A program made the position numbers and the translations under genes. Under the pieces are notes generated by a model. It was not told where the DNA came from, made no database searches, and worked only from the letters and a program-made list of their open reading frames with translations. A stretch of 64,000 bases of DNA from Chrysemys picta bellii (lineage: Eukaryota; Chordata; Testudines; Emydidae). The DNA lies in contig NC_088794.1 in the NCBI RefSeq assembly GCF_011386835.1, positions 91,930,009 through 91,994,008 of the forward strand, given 5' to 3'. This document shows, piece by piece, positions 12,501-27,500 of the stretch. Position 1 is the first letter of the stretch. The number at the start of each line of letters is the position of its first letter.

Positions 12501-15500
12501 AGAAGGAGGGAGAAAAATTCTTCTCCTTAACCTCTGAGAACAGGACAAGAAGGAATGGGCTTAAATTTCATCAAGGGTGGTTTAGGTTGGACATTAAGAA
12601 AAACTTCCTGACTATTAGGGTAGTTAAGCACTGTAATTAATTGCTTAGGGAGCTTGTGGAATCTCCATCATTGGAGATTTTTAAGAGCAGGTTAGATAAA
12701 CACTTGTCAGGGATGGTCTAGATAATACTTGTCCTGCTATGAGTGCAGAGGACTGGACTAGATGACCTCTCGAGATCCCTTACAGTCCTATGATTCTATG
12801 GGAAATTATTAGTTAAATTGGAGAAGATGGGAATTAATATGAAAATTGAAATGTGGATAAGGAATTGACTAAAGGGGATACTACAACGGGTCATGCTGAA
12901 AGAGGAACTCTGAGGTTGGAGGGAAGTAACTAGTGGGACCAATGTTACTTTAACATTTGTATTGATCACCTTGGCACAAAAAGTGGGACTGTCCTAATAA
13001 AATTTGCAGGTGACACAAAGTTCGTCTGTATAGCCAATACAGAGAAGGATCACAATATTATACAAGAATATTTGGACAACCTTGAAAACTAGTGTAATAG
13101 AAATGGGATGAAATTTAATAGTGCAAAGTGCAAGGTCATGCACTGAGGGACTAACAACAAGAATTTTTGCTATAAAATGGGGACTTATCAGTTGAAGCGA
13201 CAGAGGAGGAGAAAGATCTGGGTGTATTAGTTGTTCACTGGATGACTATGAGTCGCCAATGTGATGCGGCTGTGAAAACGCTAATGCAGTCCTAGGATGC
13301 ATCAGGCTAGGTATTTCCAGTAGAGACAGTGAAGTGTTAGTATCATTATACAGGGCACTGGTGAGACCTCATCTGGAATACGGTGTGCAATTCTTGTCTC
13401 CCATGTTTAAGACAGGGAAGACCTATCTTATGAGAAGAGACTCAAATTGCTTGGCTTGGTTAGCCTAACCAAAAGAAGGCTATGGGGAGATATGATTGTT
13501 CTCTATAAATACATCAGAGGGATAAATAGCAAGGAGGGGGAGGAGTTATTTAAGTTAAACACCAGTGTTGACACAAGAACAGATGGATATAAACAGCTCA
13601 TCAACAAGCTTAGGCTTGACATTAGATGAAGGTTTCTAACCATCAGAGGAGTGAAGTGCTTCTAAGGGGAGCAGTGGTGGCAAAAAACCTAACTAGCATC
13701 AAGACTGAGCTTGATAAGTTTATGGAGGGAGTGGTATGATGAACCTACCTACAATGGCATGTAGCCAATCTGCGATTGCTAGTAGCAAATAACCCCAACA
13801 GACGGTGATGGGACTCTAGAGGGGAAGGCTCTGATTTACTTCAGAGAATTCTTTCCCAGGTATCTGACTGGTAGGTCTTGCCAAAATGCTCATGGTCCAA
13901 CTAAGCTATATTTGGGGTCAGGAAGGACTTTTCCCCTGGGTCAGATTAGCAGAGACCCTGTGGGGTGGTTTACCTTCCTCTGCTGCATGGGACACAGGTC
14001 GCTTGCAGGTTTTAAACAAGTGTAAATGGTGGATTTTCTGTAACTTGAAGTCTTTAAATCAGGATGTGAGGACTTCAGTAGCTCAGCCAGAGGTTATGGA
14101 TCTATTACAGGAGTGGGTGGGTGATGTTCCGTGGTCTGCACTGTGCAGGAGGTTAGACTAGATGTCCCTTCTGACTTAAGCAGTTTGAATATCTTAGAAT
14201 AATTTATCATGGCTGTATTAAACCAAAATAAATGACTCATTTGGAATTGGTGCATATAGAGGGGATTGCAATCAGCATCCATGAAGGAAGTTATCCTGGA
14301 GTGTTGCTTTTGTGTTATACGATTCCTTGCTCATTGGTCTGTCTTGTCAGCCCTATCTGCCCCCAGGACAGGCACCGACTATGATGGTATCTGAAAGCAG
14401 GGTTCTTAGTCTGACATAAAGTATAACCTGCCAGTTCTAGCTTTGGGCTATATCTCCCTGATTTCGAAAACAGAGTCTGATTAGGTGCCGTAGTTGACTT
14501 ACTAGTTAAAAGTAGGGTATTACCCCAACAATATGGATGTAGAAATCTATCTGTAAAGGAGGGATTGGTTAAAACTAAGAAAAACTACTAGAACTTCCAC
14601 ATCACTGTCTTGAAGAATGTCCACATTCAGCTGAGTCCACTGCATGTAATATTAAAGTTAATATTTTGTTATAGTAATTGGCTTTCTTGGTTCCTGGTGA
14701 AATTCTCTGCTTCTCTTTTTCTCTCTTGCCCTCTGTCATCATGAGGCCTCTGTGTTGTCCAGCATACTTCAACCAAGGAGATATTTTGAGCCTATTGATT
14801 CCAACCTTCTGTCTTAATACTGCCTCAGATTATCCCCAGATATACTAAATATAATTTTGCTTCATTTATTTGAAGAACAACCTCCAATAAGCAACTGGGT
14901 TTTTAAGTCCGTTATGTGGTTGCTTATAAGGAAAAAAGGGGTGTGTGTGTTTAATGTAACAGACATTCCTTCCAGCTGAGACTGAACACATTATCCCCAC
15001 AATAGCGCTCCCAGCTCAAAGGAGAGGGATTCCAAATGTGAGACCAGATCTTTTAAGTAGTAATAACGCTATTGCCTGTGGGGGGGGGGGGGGGGGAGGG
15101 GGTGTGTGTTTATAAAATCAGTTGTTTTTGAGAAGTGCCACTGAAACACATCAGCTAAAATGACCAATCGCTGGAGGTCTCTCTTCTCCTCTGCTTCGTA
15201 GAAGTAGTATAAAATAACTGTCTCAGCAAGAATACCAAAGCAGTCATTTCATTCCTGTGATTAGCAGCTTGGCAGTACAGTAACTTACTACACTGTGTAG
15301 ATGGATATGTTTTGCCATTATAAACATAAATACAGTAAACATTTTCAATGGTGCATTTAAAAAAAGTGTTTGAAAAGCAATCACTAGAAGCAATAAATAC
15401 TACATTTAAAATGTAGGATATTTTTAATGTACAACCTTGATCAATAGGTATTCCAAGGGAAGCAGTGTGTGATAGTCCATGTTCACATTCTGAGAAAATC

Positions 15501-18500
15501 AGCATTTGCAGATGGTGTGAACGTCTTTTGTGTGTGTTTCATTCTGGTGAAATCTTTATAATTTTGTGTTTTTAAAAATAGATTTCTCTCTTGCATAAAC
15601 TTTCAAGATTTTTCACTACTTTTTTAGATTTGTGTAATTATGCTTATTAATTATATATAGTGTTCATACAATATAGTCTGTGAATATTTGTCTGATACAG
15701 GTGGTGTGCTGACCCTGCTGTACTAAGTTTTCTGAAAGGGAAAAACATTTCACTAAGGTTAGTTTCATTTTTTCTGGGCTTTGTTTTTGATCTGTAACAG
15801 CTGAAGGAGCTGGGCTCTGGGTAGTTAAAGGAGGGCAAGTCTTGCAGTTAGGGATTCCTTGCTTCCTCTTGCACCTTTGCCATAAACACACCCACCTCTT
15901 CAAATGACTTTACAGGATTCCTTTATCAAGACTAAACAATTACTATTCTCTCAGAACATCAAACATTTTACCACTCCACCCAGACATCAGCTTTTTTCTG
16001 GGGTGGGCTAATGTAACAATTGGTAACATGAGATAACCTTCATTGGGTTGTAAAATATATGCCCATTCCATGCAAACTTAGTTTTCTTACCTTTGTTGTA
16101 CATTTACTGTGGAAACATTTCCTGTGTGGTTTGTCTTATACCCCTTATTTTGGCTGTTAGAGGTTGTGACATGATTCTAGGCCCTGGGAGTTTGAAAGAG
16201 AGGACAGTAAGTTTACTAGAGTGGTGAACTATTGGCAGTATGTGTCCATTCTGTTTGTTGTGATCTTGTGTGGCTGTATCCTTCATTAATATTTTTTACA
16301 GTATTTCTTCTTCCGCTCATTTACTAGATATCCAAGGAAAAGAAATAATTTGATAGAGCTTCCAGAAGACTACAGCTGCCTCCTGAATCAAGCCTCTCAG
16401 TTTAGGTAAAAAGTAGCAGTTTGATCTGCCTTCTTGTCAAGTGTTTTCTCCTTTTCATATTCTTGCAGTTAGTGTAACCCATGTGACACGTGGCAAAACT
16501 ATTACAGAAACAATTCTGGGATGGAAATCAAATGCTGCCACTTCACCAATCCAGGAACAACTGTTGTCTGTGATGTTCAAGTCTGGGAAGAGTATTGCAA
16601 AATTTGAAGTGAACATACTGTTTTGTTCCTAACCATCAATAACCAGCAGTCCATTTTAAGTATGATGCTACTTACTTTACCCATAATTACCATATATAAA
16701 ACTATTACAGCTTAAAGTACTGACACACTTCAGTAAACAAATGTAGGTTTGAAATAGCTGACAGTTGTTTTCACCATTGCCCACTCCAGGACCAGAGGTT
16801 TGGCACTGGCTTTGAATGGGAATACTGAACCTTTCCCACAGATGAAGTGTTGGTAGCAGAGAAGACAGAGTGAAAATATATCATTTCACTTTAGTTATTC
16901 TTCCTGTGGAAAAGCATGGAAACATGGATATAGCCAAAGTGCTTTTTAATTCTTTCTAAAGAGAATTTTGCTCATGGAAGTTTGTTTTGTATTTTAACAG
17001 TAGTGAACTTAATGCTCATGAATGAACCACTGGTTTGATCTGTGAATAGTGAGGAGTCAGGCACGGAGCAAGTTATGCTATGTCACCCTGCCAGTGCTGC
17101 TCCTGACCTACATCACCTTACCCACTTTGGCATCCTAGTACTGTGCCTGTGTGTCAGTTTTGTTATTTGTATAAATGGGCTAGAATAACATCACTGAATT
17201 TACTTCCACTTCTGACTTGATTCAGTTCCTAATCCTGCATTTTCTCAGTTTTTAGTTTTAATAAGGCACATTTCTCGGATTGGATATCTACATTAATGAT
17301 TTACTGAAGAGAGGTACATTATTCATGGAGAGGAGGAGGTTTTCTCATTCCATTCATGCTGATTTAATATGCATTTTAGCAGTCTTTGGATCCTGCTGGA
17401 GTCTATACGCTGATGCAGCTTTATCCTTTCATTTGTTTCCATTAAATACAGCAGGAGTTTCTCAATGTTTATAGTGTGATCCACATCTTAACAGAAAGAT
17501 TGTTGCTGACCATTCCCTTCCATTCACAATTGCATGGGTCACCTAATCTGCCATTTGCAATTGAATAAGATCCCAATGGCAACTACAGCCATTGATTACA
17601 TGGGAAAACTAATAGGAAAATATTAAATGTAGTTTTAGTTGTGTTAACAGTTAGGAAATGAAGAGGAGAATTACTATCATGTGAACAGGCCTGGACTTGG
17701 AGCAATGCTTTGCAAGACCGTAGCTTGAGAACGTCTGGAACATCACTTGGTAGATGTAATGTTGGGAAAAATAATGTCCCATGAGATCACAGAATTAACA
17801 ATTACTTTAGAAAAGCTTTCATTGGATTTATACCAATTTTCCCCCCTCCCCAGCTGATCTATACTCTAGAGAAGCACCTCTTTCTTATGAGAAAAATTAG
17901 AACAAATTTTACCAGATAGTTTCTGAGGAAGCATTGTGATTGATGGTACCTCTTTTCTGAAAAAGGCCTTCTGGTCAAAACAGCATAACTGACTCTCTTT
18001 TTTTTTTTTTTTTTAACTTTTCAATGTATTTGAAATAACTATTTTGGTTCCATACTGCACTTAATTACCACCTTTCTCTTTACAGGTGCCCACGGTCTTT
18101 TGACGATGAACAAAAGCACCCAGTGTTGTGTTTGTTCTGTGGCACCATGTTATGCTCCCAGAATACCTGCTGCCAGGAGTTGGTGAATGGGGAGGAGCTG
18201 GGAGCCTGTACCTCTCATGCTCTCCAGTGTGGAGCTGGAGTGTGTATGTTCCTCAAGTAGGTAACTGGCCAGTATGTAATTTTTTGCAGGGGAAAATAAC
18301 TTAAGAAGGCCAGATGACACAGAAGGGCAAAAAACCTCATACTCTTTGGGACTGGGGAGAAAGAGCCAGCTTTTGACATACACTGTAGGCCAGTGGTTCT
18401 TAACCAGACTGCTGTATCCCTTTCAGGAGTCTGATTTCTCTTGTGTACCTGCAAGTTTCACCTCACTTAAAAACTACTTGTTTACAAAGTCAGACAAAAA

Positions 18501-21500
18501 AATACAAAAGTGTCACAGCACACTATTACTGAAAAATTGCTTACTTTCTTCTTTTTACCATATAATTATAAATCAATTGGAATATAAATATTGTACTTGC
18601 ATTTCAGTGTATAGTATATAGAACACTATAAACTAGTCACTGTCTGTATGAAATTTTAATTTGTACTGACTTCGCTAGTGCTTTTTATGTAACCTATTGT
18701 GAAACAAGGCAAATATCTAGATGAGTTGATCTACCCCCTGGAAGACCTCTGCGTACCTCCAGGGGTACGAGAACCACTGCTCTAAGCCACCAAAAAGTTA
18801 AATCACCCTGCAGTAAAACTGCAGTGTTGGTCAATGGGGAGTGCTATAGTCTGAAGATGTCCAGTGCACCCTTTGTCATGTGTTTACAGAATACCACAAA
18901 GCCAATAAGTCTATATTAACAGTAACTACTTTTCAGGTAAAATAACAAGTCTGTGCTGCAGGATCTTGCATTTGGCTTGCATTTTCAAAGTATCATAAGG
19001 GAGTTAGGCGCCCTACTCCTTTAGGCTCGTTAGAAAATCCTAGCCTTTTATGCATGTTTAGTGCCAAGTTGTTAGTGTATGTGATGGACAAATTACTTAC
19101 ACTTTTAAAAATGCAGCTTTTTATGCATTGTTGAGTACTGTAAAGGGGCTAAATCTGATTTTTGTCTATTAATTTTGTTCTCTGTAGCTTAAAAATGGCT
19201 GAATTGACATTGGGGTGGGACCAACTTGTTCAGAGGGCTTGAGGCATGGGATCGAGTGGTTTTGGAGGGAGCAACATGCATACCTCCTCTGAGAGGTTTG
19301 CTATAGTGTGGAGCTCTTAAGGGGGAGAAATAACAGAACTCCAAGAGCATCTGTAGGAGGAAGAAATTATTTCCTGGAGGTTTCAAAACAGATTTAACTG
19401 GCATCCGAGCTTTTACCTCCTTGCACTGCCCATCAGGAGTGAGTTTGCTCACACATAGACACAGAAAAGGAAGGAGAGCAGTATTTATTTTCTTTAAAAG
19501 ACTGCAATAATTAACTAAAGTTTCTCAGTTTTAATAAACATGGCTAGCACTTAGCACATTCTCTGTATAAGTGGTATCCTCCCAGTTAGTGAAGATTAGC
19601 ATAGGGGTCACAGTGAAATGTCAAGAATGTTCTAGTAGCTAAGTGAAGAGGCAGTTGACTGACCATACCCAGATAACAGAATAGTGCAGTCCACAAAATA
19701 AAGAAATGTAATAGCTGATTATTCTTCAAGTGATGTCACATGTCCATTCCACTCTTGGGTGTCGGTGTACACAGCACATGGCCATCAGAAACTTATTCCA
19801 TCAGTGATACCCATTGGGCAGCTCAAGCTCAGCCTGCTGGTGCACACCATTGTGCAGAGTTGTAAAGGGCAGAGCTGCCCCTACCCCCACTCAGTTCCAT
19901 CTTACTGCCAGTCGTTGGAACGCTACAATACCAGAACAGTTCTCTTGGCCTTTGTGAATATTTTGTATGTGTGTTTGTTAGTCCAGTCTTCAGCATAGTT
20001 ATGATGGTTAGACTTCTTTTCAGACTTGATTTCCTCATTTGTGGGGTTTTCTGTTTGTGGTACCGGAGTATGCCCCAATCACCGGGCTTCAAACTGTGCA
20101 CTTTGTGCTCAAGGCCTATGCCAGTGATCGATCCGTGTAATAGCTGCCTGAAGTGCTTGGGGAGGTGCACATAAAGCACTTGTGAGGGGATTTCAAGCCT
20201 AGAACAAAGAAGGATAGGGAGGCTAGGCCGAAATTCTTGCTGATGGAGGCAGCGCTCAGGCCTCTGTCAGAGCCATCCCAGTCTTCCTCAGTGCTGAGTG
20301 CTCCAGATTCATTGAGAAAAGCGCCTCCACCTTTAGAGGAATCCCAGCACCATTCTACCTTGCCCACACTGAGGAAGAAATACAAACTTCCAGAAAAACC
20401 CCAACCAGGGGAAGATGTCCACCTTCTAAGTCTGGTGAGAGGGGCAAGAAGGAGTCGAGTAGAGTACACCTGAAACCTAAACACTCCTCCTCCAAATTGG
20501 TGACTGAGTTGACTCCAGCACCACAAGGAGCATTGTCAAGCCTGCCGCAAGAAGCAGCACTGTCAACTTCTTGGGCACTGCAACAAGGGATCATCTCCAT
20601 GTCAACTACCCCAGAAGCACTTGCAGAGCAGATTTCTTGCTGCTGCCTCTTGGTGACTGTTTCCTTCCTTATAGGAGTCCAATCCCTCTGCATTGCTGCC
20701 CCATCGGCCAGCAATTTAACCTCCAGTACCCCAGTTGCCTGCTTTCTGGATAGGTGGGCCCTCGGTACCCTCTAAGGGGAAGCATGCAATGATGGTGTCG
20801 CTTCACTCATCGCCAGTCTCTTGGAACTGGTCACCAGCACCAACTAGTTCAGCCCTGCCATTGTCAGAAGAAGGGGAATCTTTGTTGTCCTGCTTAGAGG
20901 TGGGATTTGATGACTCGCAACCCCAAAGCAAGACCCTCCGGGCCCCTCAAAGATCCTCTCTTCCGACCTATCACCCTGACCTCTGAGTGGGACTTGCCAT
21001 AAGAATGTGGCCAGGACAGTGGGGCCTTGTCCTGTACCAGTGGTTGTTTTGAAACAGTTGGGGGTTTCTCCCAACTTTCAGATCTTCACCACACCATGCA
21101 TACTTGAGACCCTCATCTAGAAGGGCAGAATCTGCACACCGAGAGGCTCCGTCCCCAGAGTCCAGTAACAGGCCTAGTATGAAGTACCAAGAAGAGGTTC
21201 CAGAACCAGAGCAACAGCCATTAGAAGAGATTCTACCCCTTCCAGTCTTGGCTTCCTCTCCAGATGAGGCTGTTTCATCTGGGATAACTTCACCTCCTCC
21301 TCCTGAGGATTTTAAAGTTTATCAGGAGTTGTTAAAGAAAGTGGCTGAAGACTTAAGTGTACAGGTCGAGGGGTTAGGGAATCCTCACGTCACCTGGTGG
21401 CCAATCAACGAGGCCATACTAGAGCCTATAAAGGCTTTATGGCAAACTCCATCCTCTTTGGCTCCCACCTCTAAAAGGGCAGAAAGAAAGTACAATGTAC

Positions 21501-24500
21501 CTGCCCAATGTTTTGAGTACTTTTAGACTCACCCACCTCTGGGCTCATCAGTCATCACAGCAGCACCAGGCTGCCATGCACAAGTCAGAAGATGCTAAGA
21601 GGCAAGAGTTATTCAGCAGAAAGATTTATTTGATGGGGGCTGCAATTGCATATTGCTAACCATCGGGCTCTGTTGGAGTGTATAATTTTAATTTGTGGGG
21701 CTCCATGGAGAAGTTCAGAGAGCTGTTCCTGGAGAATGGTAGCCAGAAATTCTCTCCCCTGGTCCATGAAGGCAGACTAGTCGCAAGAACATCACTGCAG
21801 ATGGGGCTGAATGCAGCAGACTCAGCAGATAGAAGCCATGGCTTCTGCAGTTGCCAAGCGTAGATCTTCCTGGTTGCAGTCTTTTGGTCTTCCCTATGAA
21901 GTCCAGAATATTATCCAGGGCTTGCCATTTGAAGGTCCTTCTCTTATCTCAGACCGTCAGCAAGCTCCATTAACTTAAGGACTTTAGAGCCACCTTGAAG
22001 TCCATAGATCTATACACACCTGCCCTGGTCAGGAAGCATTATTGGCCCCAGCAAACATACAGATATTCCATTTCTCCTTCTCAACAGGACCTGTCAAAAA
22101 AAGTGGTCCAGGGTTATATGCATAGGCCTCCCCATCCTGCTGCTTCAGCTCCAGCAGTGTTCCCTCTAATTTTTCCCACCCATGTGTGGAATGAATTTTG
22201 TTATGTGCACCAATATGGAGGTGATGTGTGACACATCACCTTCATATTGGTGCACACAAAAAAAATCATGCGGTGGGGTGGGGCCGAGGGGTTCTTGTGG
22301 GAGGGGGCTCAGGGCTGGGCAGAGGGTTGGGGTGTGAGGGTGTAAGGGCTCCGGCTGGGGGTGTGGGCTCTGGGGTGGGGCTGGGGATGAGGGGCTCAGG
22401 GCTGGGGCAGAAGGTTGAGTGCAGGGGTTGAGGGTTCCAGCTGGGAGTGCGGGCTCTGGGGTGGGGCTGGGGATGAGGCTTTGGGGTGCAGGAGGGTGCT
22501 CTGGGTCTATGCGGGGAGAGAGGATTCCCCCCAGCGCTTTCTCCCTGCAGCAGCAGCACCTGGGCTGGGGCGGAGAGGCACCTGTCCCCGCTGCAGGGGG
22601 TCTGGAGCGGCAGGATAGGTGCCCCTCCCCCAGGCCCAGGCCAGGGGAGGGCCGCTCCTGGGGCCAGGCCACGCCTGGGGCTGGGACCAGGCCGCTCTGG
22701 CCGCAGCAGGTCGGGGCCACAGGGTGAGTTGGGGCCAGGGGAGGGATGCCTCTGCCCCGGCCGCGGAAGGTCCCTGGGCGGGTTCCCTAAGTGCCTGTGT
22801 GGTGCTAAATAGATTGCTGTGCCGCTGTGCAGCTTACAGGGAATTTAGGGCTCCAGCTCCGGGCCCTTCAAGATAGCCTGGAAGTGCAATCATTTTGATG
22901 GTCAGTTGAGATCTACATACCAGTCTCCATCTCTTCAGAGCCAAACTACCTCACCTTTGCAAACCATCTGTCCCACTTTCACTGTGCTTGGTCCTGAGTA
23001 ACTTCAGACCATAGGGTCTTGAGCACTGTGGAAGTGGAATATACTCTCCAGTTTGTTTCTGCCCCTCCTCCCACCTTTCCTCCCTGTCCTTCAGGGACCA
23101 CTCTCACAAGAAACTCCTTATCGAGGAAGTACAATAGCTACTTCAGTTGGGAGCCATAGAGGAGGTTCCATGTAGTCCCAGAGGGAAGGGGTTTTATTCC
23201 AGAAATTTCCTAATCCCAAAGGGAAGGGGGATTTCAGGCCAATCTTAAACCTGCATCCACTCAACAAATTTAAAAAAAAAGATAAGTATCTGAGAGGTAG
23301 CCGTGTTAGTCTGGATCTGTAAAAAGCGACAAAGAGTCCTGTGGCACTTTATAGACTAACAGACGTATTGGGGCATAAGCTTTCGTGGGTGAATACCCAC
23401 TTCGTCAGATGAATGTAGTGGAAATTTCCAGAGGCAGGTATAAATATGCAAGCAAGAATCAGTCTAGAGATAACGAGGTTAGTTCAATAAGGGAGGATGA
23501 GGCCCTCTTCTAGCAGTTGAGGTGTGAACACCAAGGGAGGAGAAACTGCATTTGTAGTTGGCTAGCTATTCACAGTCTTTGTTTAATCCTGATCTGATGG
23601 TGTCAAATTTGCAAATGAACTGAAGCTCAGCAGTTTCTCTTCAAAGAGAAGAGGGCCTCATCCTCCCTGATTGAACTAACCTCGTTATCTCTAGACTGAT
23701 TCTTGCCTGCATATTTATACCTGCCTCTGGAAATTTCCACTACATTCATCTGACGAAGTGGGTATTCACCCACGAAAGCTTATGCTCCAATACGTCTGTT
23801 AGTCTATAACAGGGGTCAGCAACCTAGGGCACACGTGCCAAACACGGCATGCAAGCCGATTTTGAGTGGCATGCTGCTGCCTGCCACGGTCCCGGCCCCC
23901 AGCCCCACTCAGCGCCCCAACCCCCCCCCCCCCCCCCAACTGCTCTCCCCTGCCGGGGCAGGAGGCAGAAGCATGGTCCTGTGGCAGCCAAGCTTCCCCC
24001 CTCCCCCGCTTCTTCCCCCACCGTGCTGCTTTCCTGCCCCTCCTCCTCTCCCTCCCTGCACTGATCAGCTGATGGCCCTTGGGAGGGGGAGGAATGGCAG
24101 TGTGCTTGCTGCTCCGTAGAGGAGGCAGAGAAGAGGTAGGGTCGGGGCCTTGGGGATGGGGGTGGAACAGGGCATATCCTTTCCAGCCCCCTGCCATGAG
24201 CTGCTCAGGGCAGGGGGCTGGGAGCACCCCCACGAGCCAAGCACCCCAGCCTTCTGCCCTGACCCCTGATCCCCACACACCCAGCCTTCTGCCCTGCACC
24301 TCCACACACCCCCAGTCCTCTGCCCTGACCCCTGAACTCCCACACACACCCAGTCCTCTGCCCTGACCCCTGAACCCCCCACACACACCCAGTCCTCTGC
24401 CCTGCACCCCCCATACACCCAGCCCTCTGCCCTGACCCCTGAACCCCCCCACAGGTCTGGGTTCGCGGCTGCCGGCCCCTTGCCAGCCGCCGTCCGAGCC

Positions 24501-27500
24501 ACAGGCCCCGCTCAGCCCGCTGCCAACGTAGGTGAACAGAACCCCAGGCTGGTGGCGTAAGATCAGCATTTTAATTTAATTTTAAATGAAGCTTCTTAAA
24601 CATTTTGAAAACCTTGTTTATTTTACATACAACAATAGTTTAGTTATATAATATAGACTTGTAGAGAGAGATCTTCTAAAAAACTTTAAAATGTATTACT
24701 GGCACGCGAAACCTTAAATTAAAGTGAATAAATGAAGACTCGGCACACCACTTCTGGAAGGTTGCCTACCCCTGGTCTATAAGGTGTCACAGGACTCTTT
24801 GTCGCTTTTAAAAAAAGATAGTTTTGCATGATCATCCTAGCTTCTATTACCCCTTCCCTGGATCCGGGGGACTGGTATGTCATCCTCAACTTAAAAGATG
24901 CTATTTCCAGGTGATAATCAATCAATGTCAGAGGAAGTGCCTCCAATTTCTGGTGAATCAAAATCATTACCACTTCACTGTACTGCTTTCAGCGAGTAAG
25001 CAGCTCCCAGAGTCTTTACAAAAGTCATGGCAGTAGTAGCTGCATTACTCTGAAGACTGGGAGTTCAGATTTACCTCTATCTGGACAACTAGCTTGTAAG
25101 AGGCCAGTCTACATTGCAAGTACAGAACAGTCTTGACCTGATCCAATCAATGTTCAATGCAGTGTGATTGTTATTCAACACAGAAAAATCTCTCTTTTCC
25201 CAGGCCTGGAGGATAAAGTTTATGGGGGCTGTACTGGACTCCTCTCAAGCCAGGGCCTTTCTTCCAGTATCCAGATTCCAGGCAATCTATTCAGTTGTTA
25301 GACTTTGAAGGCTTACCCCGTCACACCTGTACAAAACTGTTCGAGGTTTACAGGTCATATGGCCCCTTCCACCTATCCTCACCTCCCTAGATCGGTGGAC
25401 AAATTCTGCCAATGTATGTGTGGGCGTTCCGTTTACCCACCCACAGCCAACTCTCATGCTAGTGACAGATGCTTCTGATCTGGGGTGGTGAGCCCACCTG
25501 GATTCTCGACAGACTCTGAGTCTGTGGTCCTCAGAAGACTCAGCTTTACACATCAGTGTCAGAGAAATGAAACCTGTCAGCCTAGCATGCCAAGTATTTC
25601 TGTTGTAGATCAGCGGAAGCAGCTTGTTAGTCCTCACAGACAACACAATGGCAATGTTTTACCTCAACAAACAACAGGGAGCCTGCTCTTCTCCTCTCTG
25701 TCCAGAAGCAACTTTACTCTGGGAGCTCTGTATTGCCAGCTTGATAGATCTAGAAGTATCTTACCTGCCAGGGACACAGAACAACCTATCAGGCCACCTG
25801 AACAGATCATTTACAAGTCATCACAAGTGATGTCTTTGCAAGATGTGGCCAGGTACATCTTCCAGCAGTGGGGGCTTCCCCAGATAGACCTATTTGCAAC
25901 AAAGTCCAACAGAAAGTGTCCACTAATTCTGCTCCCTACGGAGTCACAGTCCTGGTTCCATAACAGGTGATAAGCTTCTCTGTGCTTCTCCACCAATTCC
26001 ATTCATTCACAAGGTGTTACTAAAGATAAGACAGGACCAGGCCAGAATCACACGTAGAGCCACAGCATGAACCCATCAGCACAAGTTCTCCACTCTCCTG
26101 GCACTATCAGTGAAACTTCTAATTTTACTTCCTGGGAGATTAGGTCCAAGTCTAGTGGATCACAGTTGCCTACTCCACCTGAGCCTACAGTCCTTTCACT
26201 TAACTGCAGGAATGCTCTATCGGTAGGCACTAGAGAGCAGGCCTACTTGAAAGACATCGAGATCCTGCTGAATAGCCGAAAGCCTTCTACAAGAGTAACT
26301 TGCCTCTGTCAATAGAAATGTTTTTCCATCTGTTCTCGCCAGTGTGGATTATCGCCGACAAGTTCTTCAGTTCAACGTATTCTGGGCCTGAATTATTATA
26401 CCTGAAACACAAAACCAGGTTTGGGGACAAGTTCCTTCAAGGTACATACAACAACTATTTCAGTACTCCATCCTGAAGTGGACAATCACTTTATTTTCTC
26501 TAATGATATGTCAATAAAGTTTTTAAAAGGCTTAGTCAAATTAAACCCTTAGATGCAAGATCAAGTTGCCCTGTGGGATCTAAACTTAGTATTGTCAAGA
26601 TATATGGGTTCTCCATTAAAGCAACTAGCTACTCGCTTTCTGCTGCATCTATCAATTAAGGTGGCATTTTTGGTGGCCATTACCTCTGCCAGAAGAATAG
26701 GGGATCTGTGGGCATTAATGTGCATTAATGCCTTCGTATATGATCTTTTTTAAGGACCTGCATTCTCTCTCAAAGGTGGTTTCTTCTTTCCACGTAAACC
26801 AGCCAATTTATTTGCCCGTAGTTTACCCAAAGCCACACATGAGCAAGGGAGAAGAGCATTTGCATACTTTGGACATGAGGAGAGCCTTAGCATTTTACCT
26901 GGACAGAACCAGACACTTTCTTAAATCATCCCAACTGTTCATAGCAGTGGCAGACAGAAAAAGAGGTCAGTCTCCATCCAGAGAATTTCTTCCTGGATCA
27001 CATCCTGTGTACATATGTGCTATGACTTGGCTAATGTTGCTCTGCCGGACAGTCTCTCAGCTCATTCGGTGAGGTTGCAGTTGGCCTCAGCGGCTTTTCT
27101 AGCACAGGTTCCAGTTGTTGACATTTGTACAGCAGCAACCACCTCAGTCCACACATTTGAGCCACAGCACAGTGGGAGGCAAGACTTCAGAGAGCATGCT
27201 AGAGTTGGACAAAAGTTGTTCTCCAATCTTTATTGAAATAGACTCTGATCCCATCTCCTGTTCTTATGTCTTGTGAGTCACCAAGTTTAGAATGCACATG
27301 TACAATCACTCGAAGAAAAATCAGTTATTAACCTGTTTTGTAACTGTTGTTGCACGTGTCCATTCCATGACCCACCCTCTTGTCCCCCTCTACATCGAAG
27401 TTCCAGCAAGTAGGAACTGAGGGGGGGCTAGGGCCAGCCCTGCTCTTTATACCTGCATGCAGTGGTGCACTACAGCAGAGGGAGCTTGAGCTGCCCAACC

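Larger units (their letters stand above)
23288..24811. mobile_element. Long-inverted-repeat (palindromic) element, split by a hAT
   Basis: Arms of about 190-220 bases: AAAGCGACAAAGAGTCCTGT through ATCAGTCTAGAGATAACGAG on the left, and the reverse complement on the right (CTCGTTATCTCTAGACTGAT ... CACAGGACTCTTTGTCGCTT). A central unpaired core holds GAACTGAAGCTCAGCAG. The motifs GGGTGAATACCCACTTCGTC and CGAAAGCTTATGCTCC are hallmarks of a repeat I know from turtle genomes. The transposition class is not clear to me. The flanks share AAAAAAAGATA. Confidence 0.7.

Noticed and set aside
20116..20526. 136-codon minus-strand open frame
   Set aside because: Shadow of the DIRS-B gag region in the opposite strand.
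22166..22720. 184-codon proline-rich open frame on the minus strand
   Set aside because: Product of the G-rich minisatellite in the hAT at 22155-22848; overlapping frames are open on both strands for the same reason.
24246..24452. Regularly spaced repeats resembling a CRISPR array
   Set aside because: Units are diverged tandem minisatellite repeats with no spacers, in a eukaryotic transposon.
23799..24569. 256-codon open frame on the minus strand, glycine-rich
   Set aside because: It runs through a C-rich minisatellite inside a hAT element. The repetitive [12 protein letters not shown] sequence is an artefact of the tandem repeat, not a protein.
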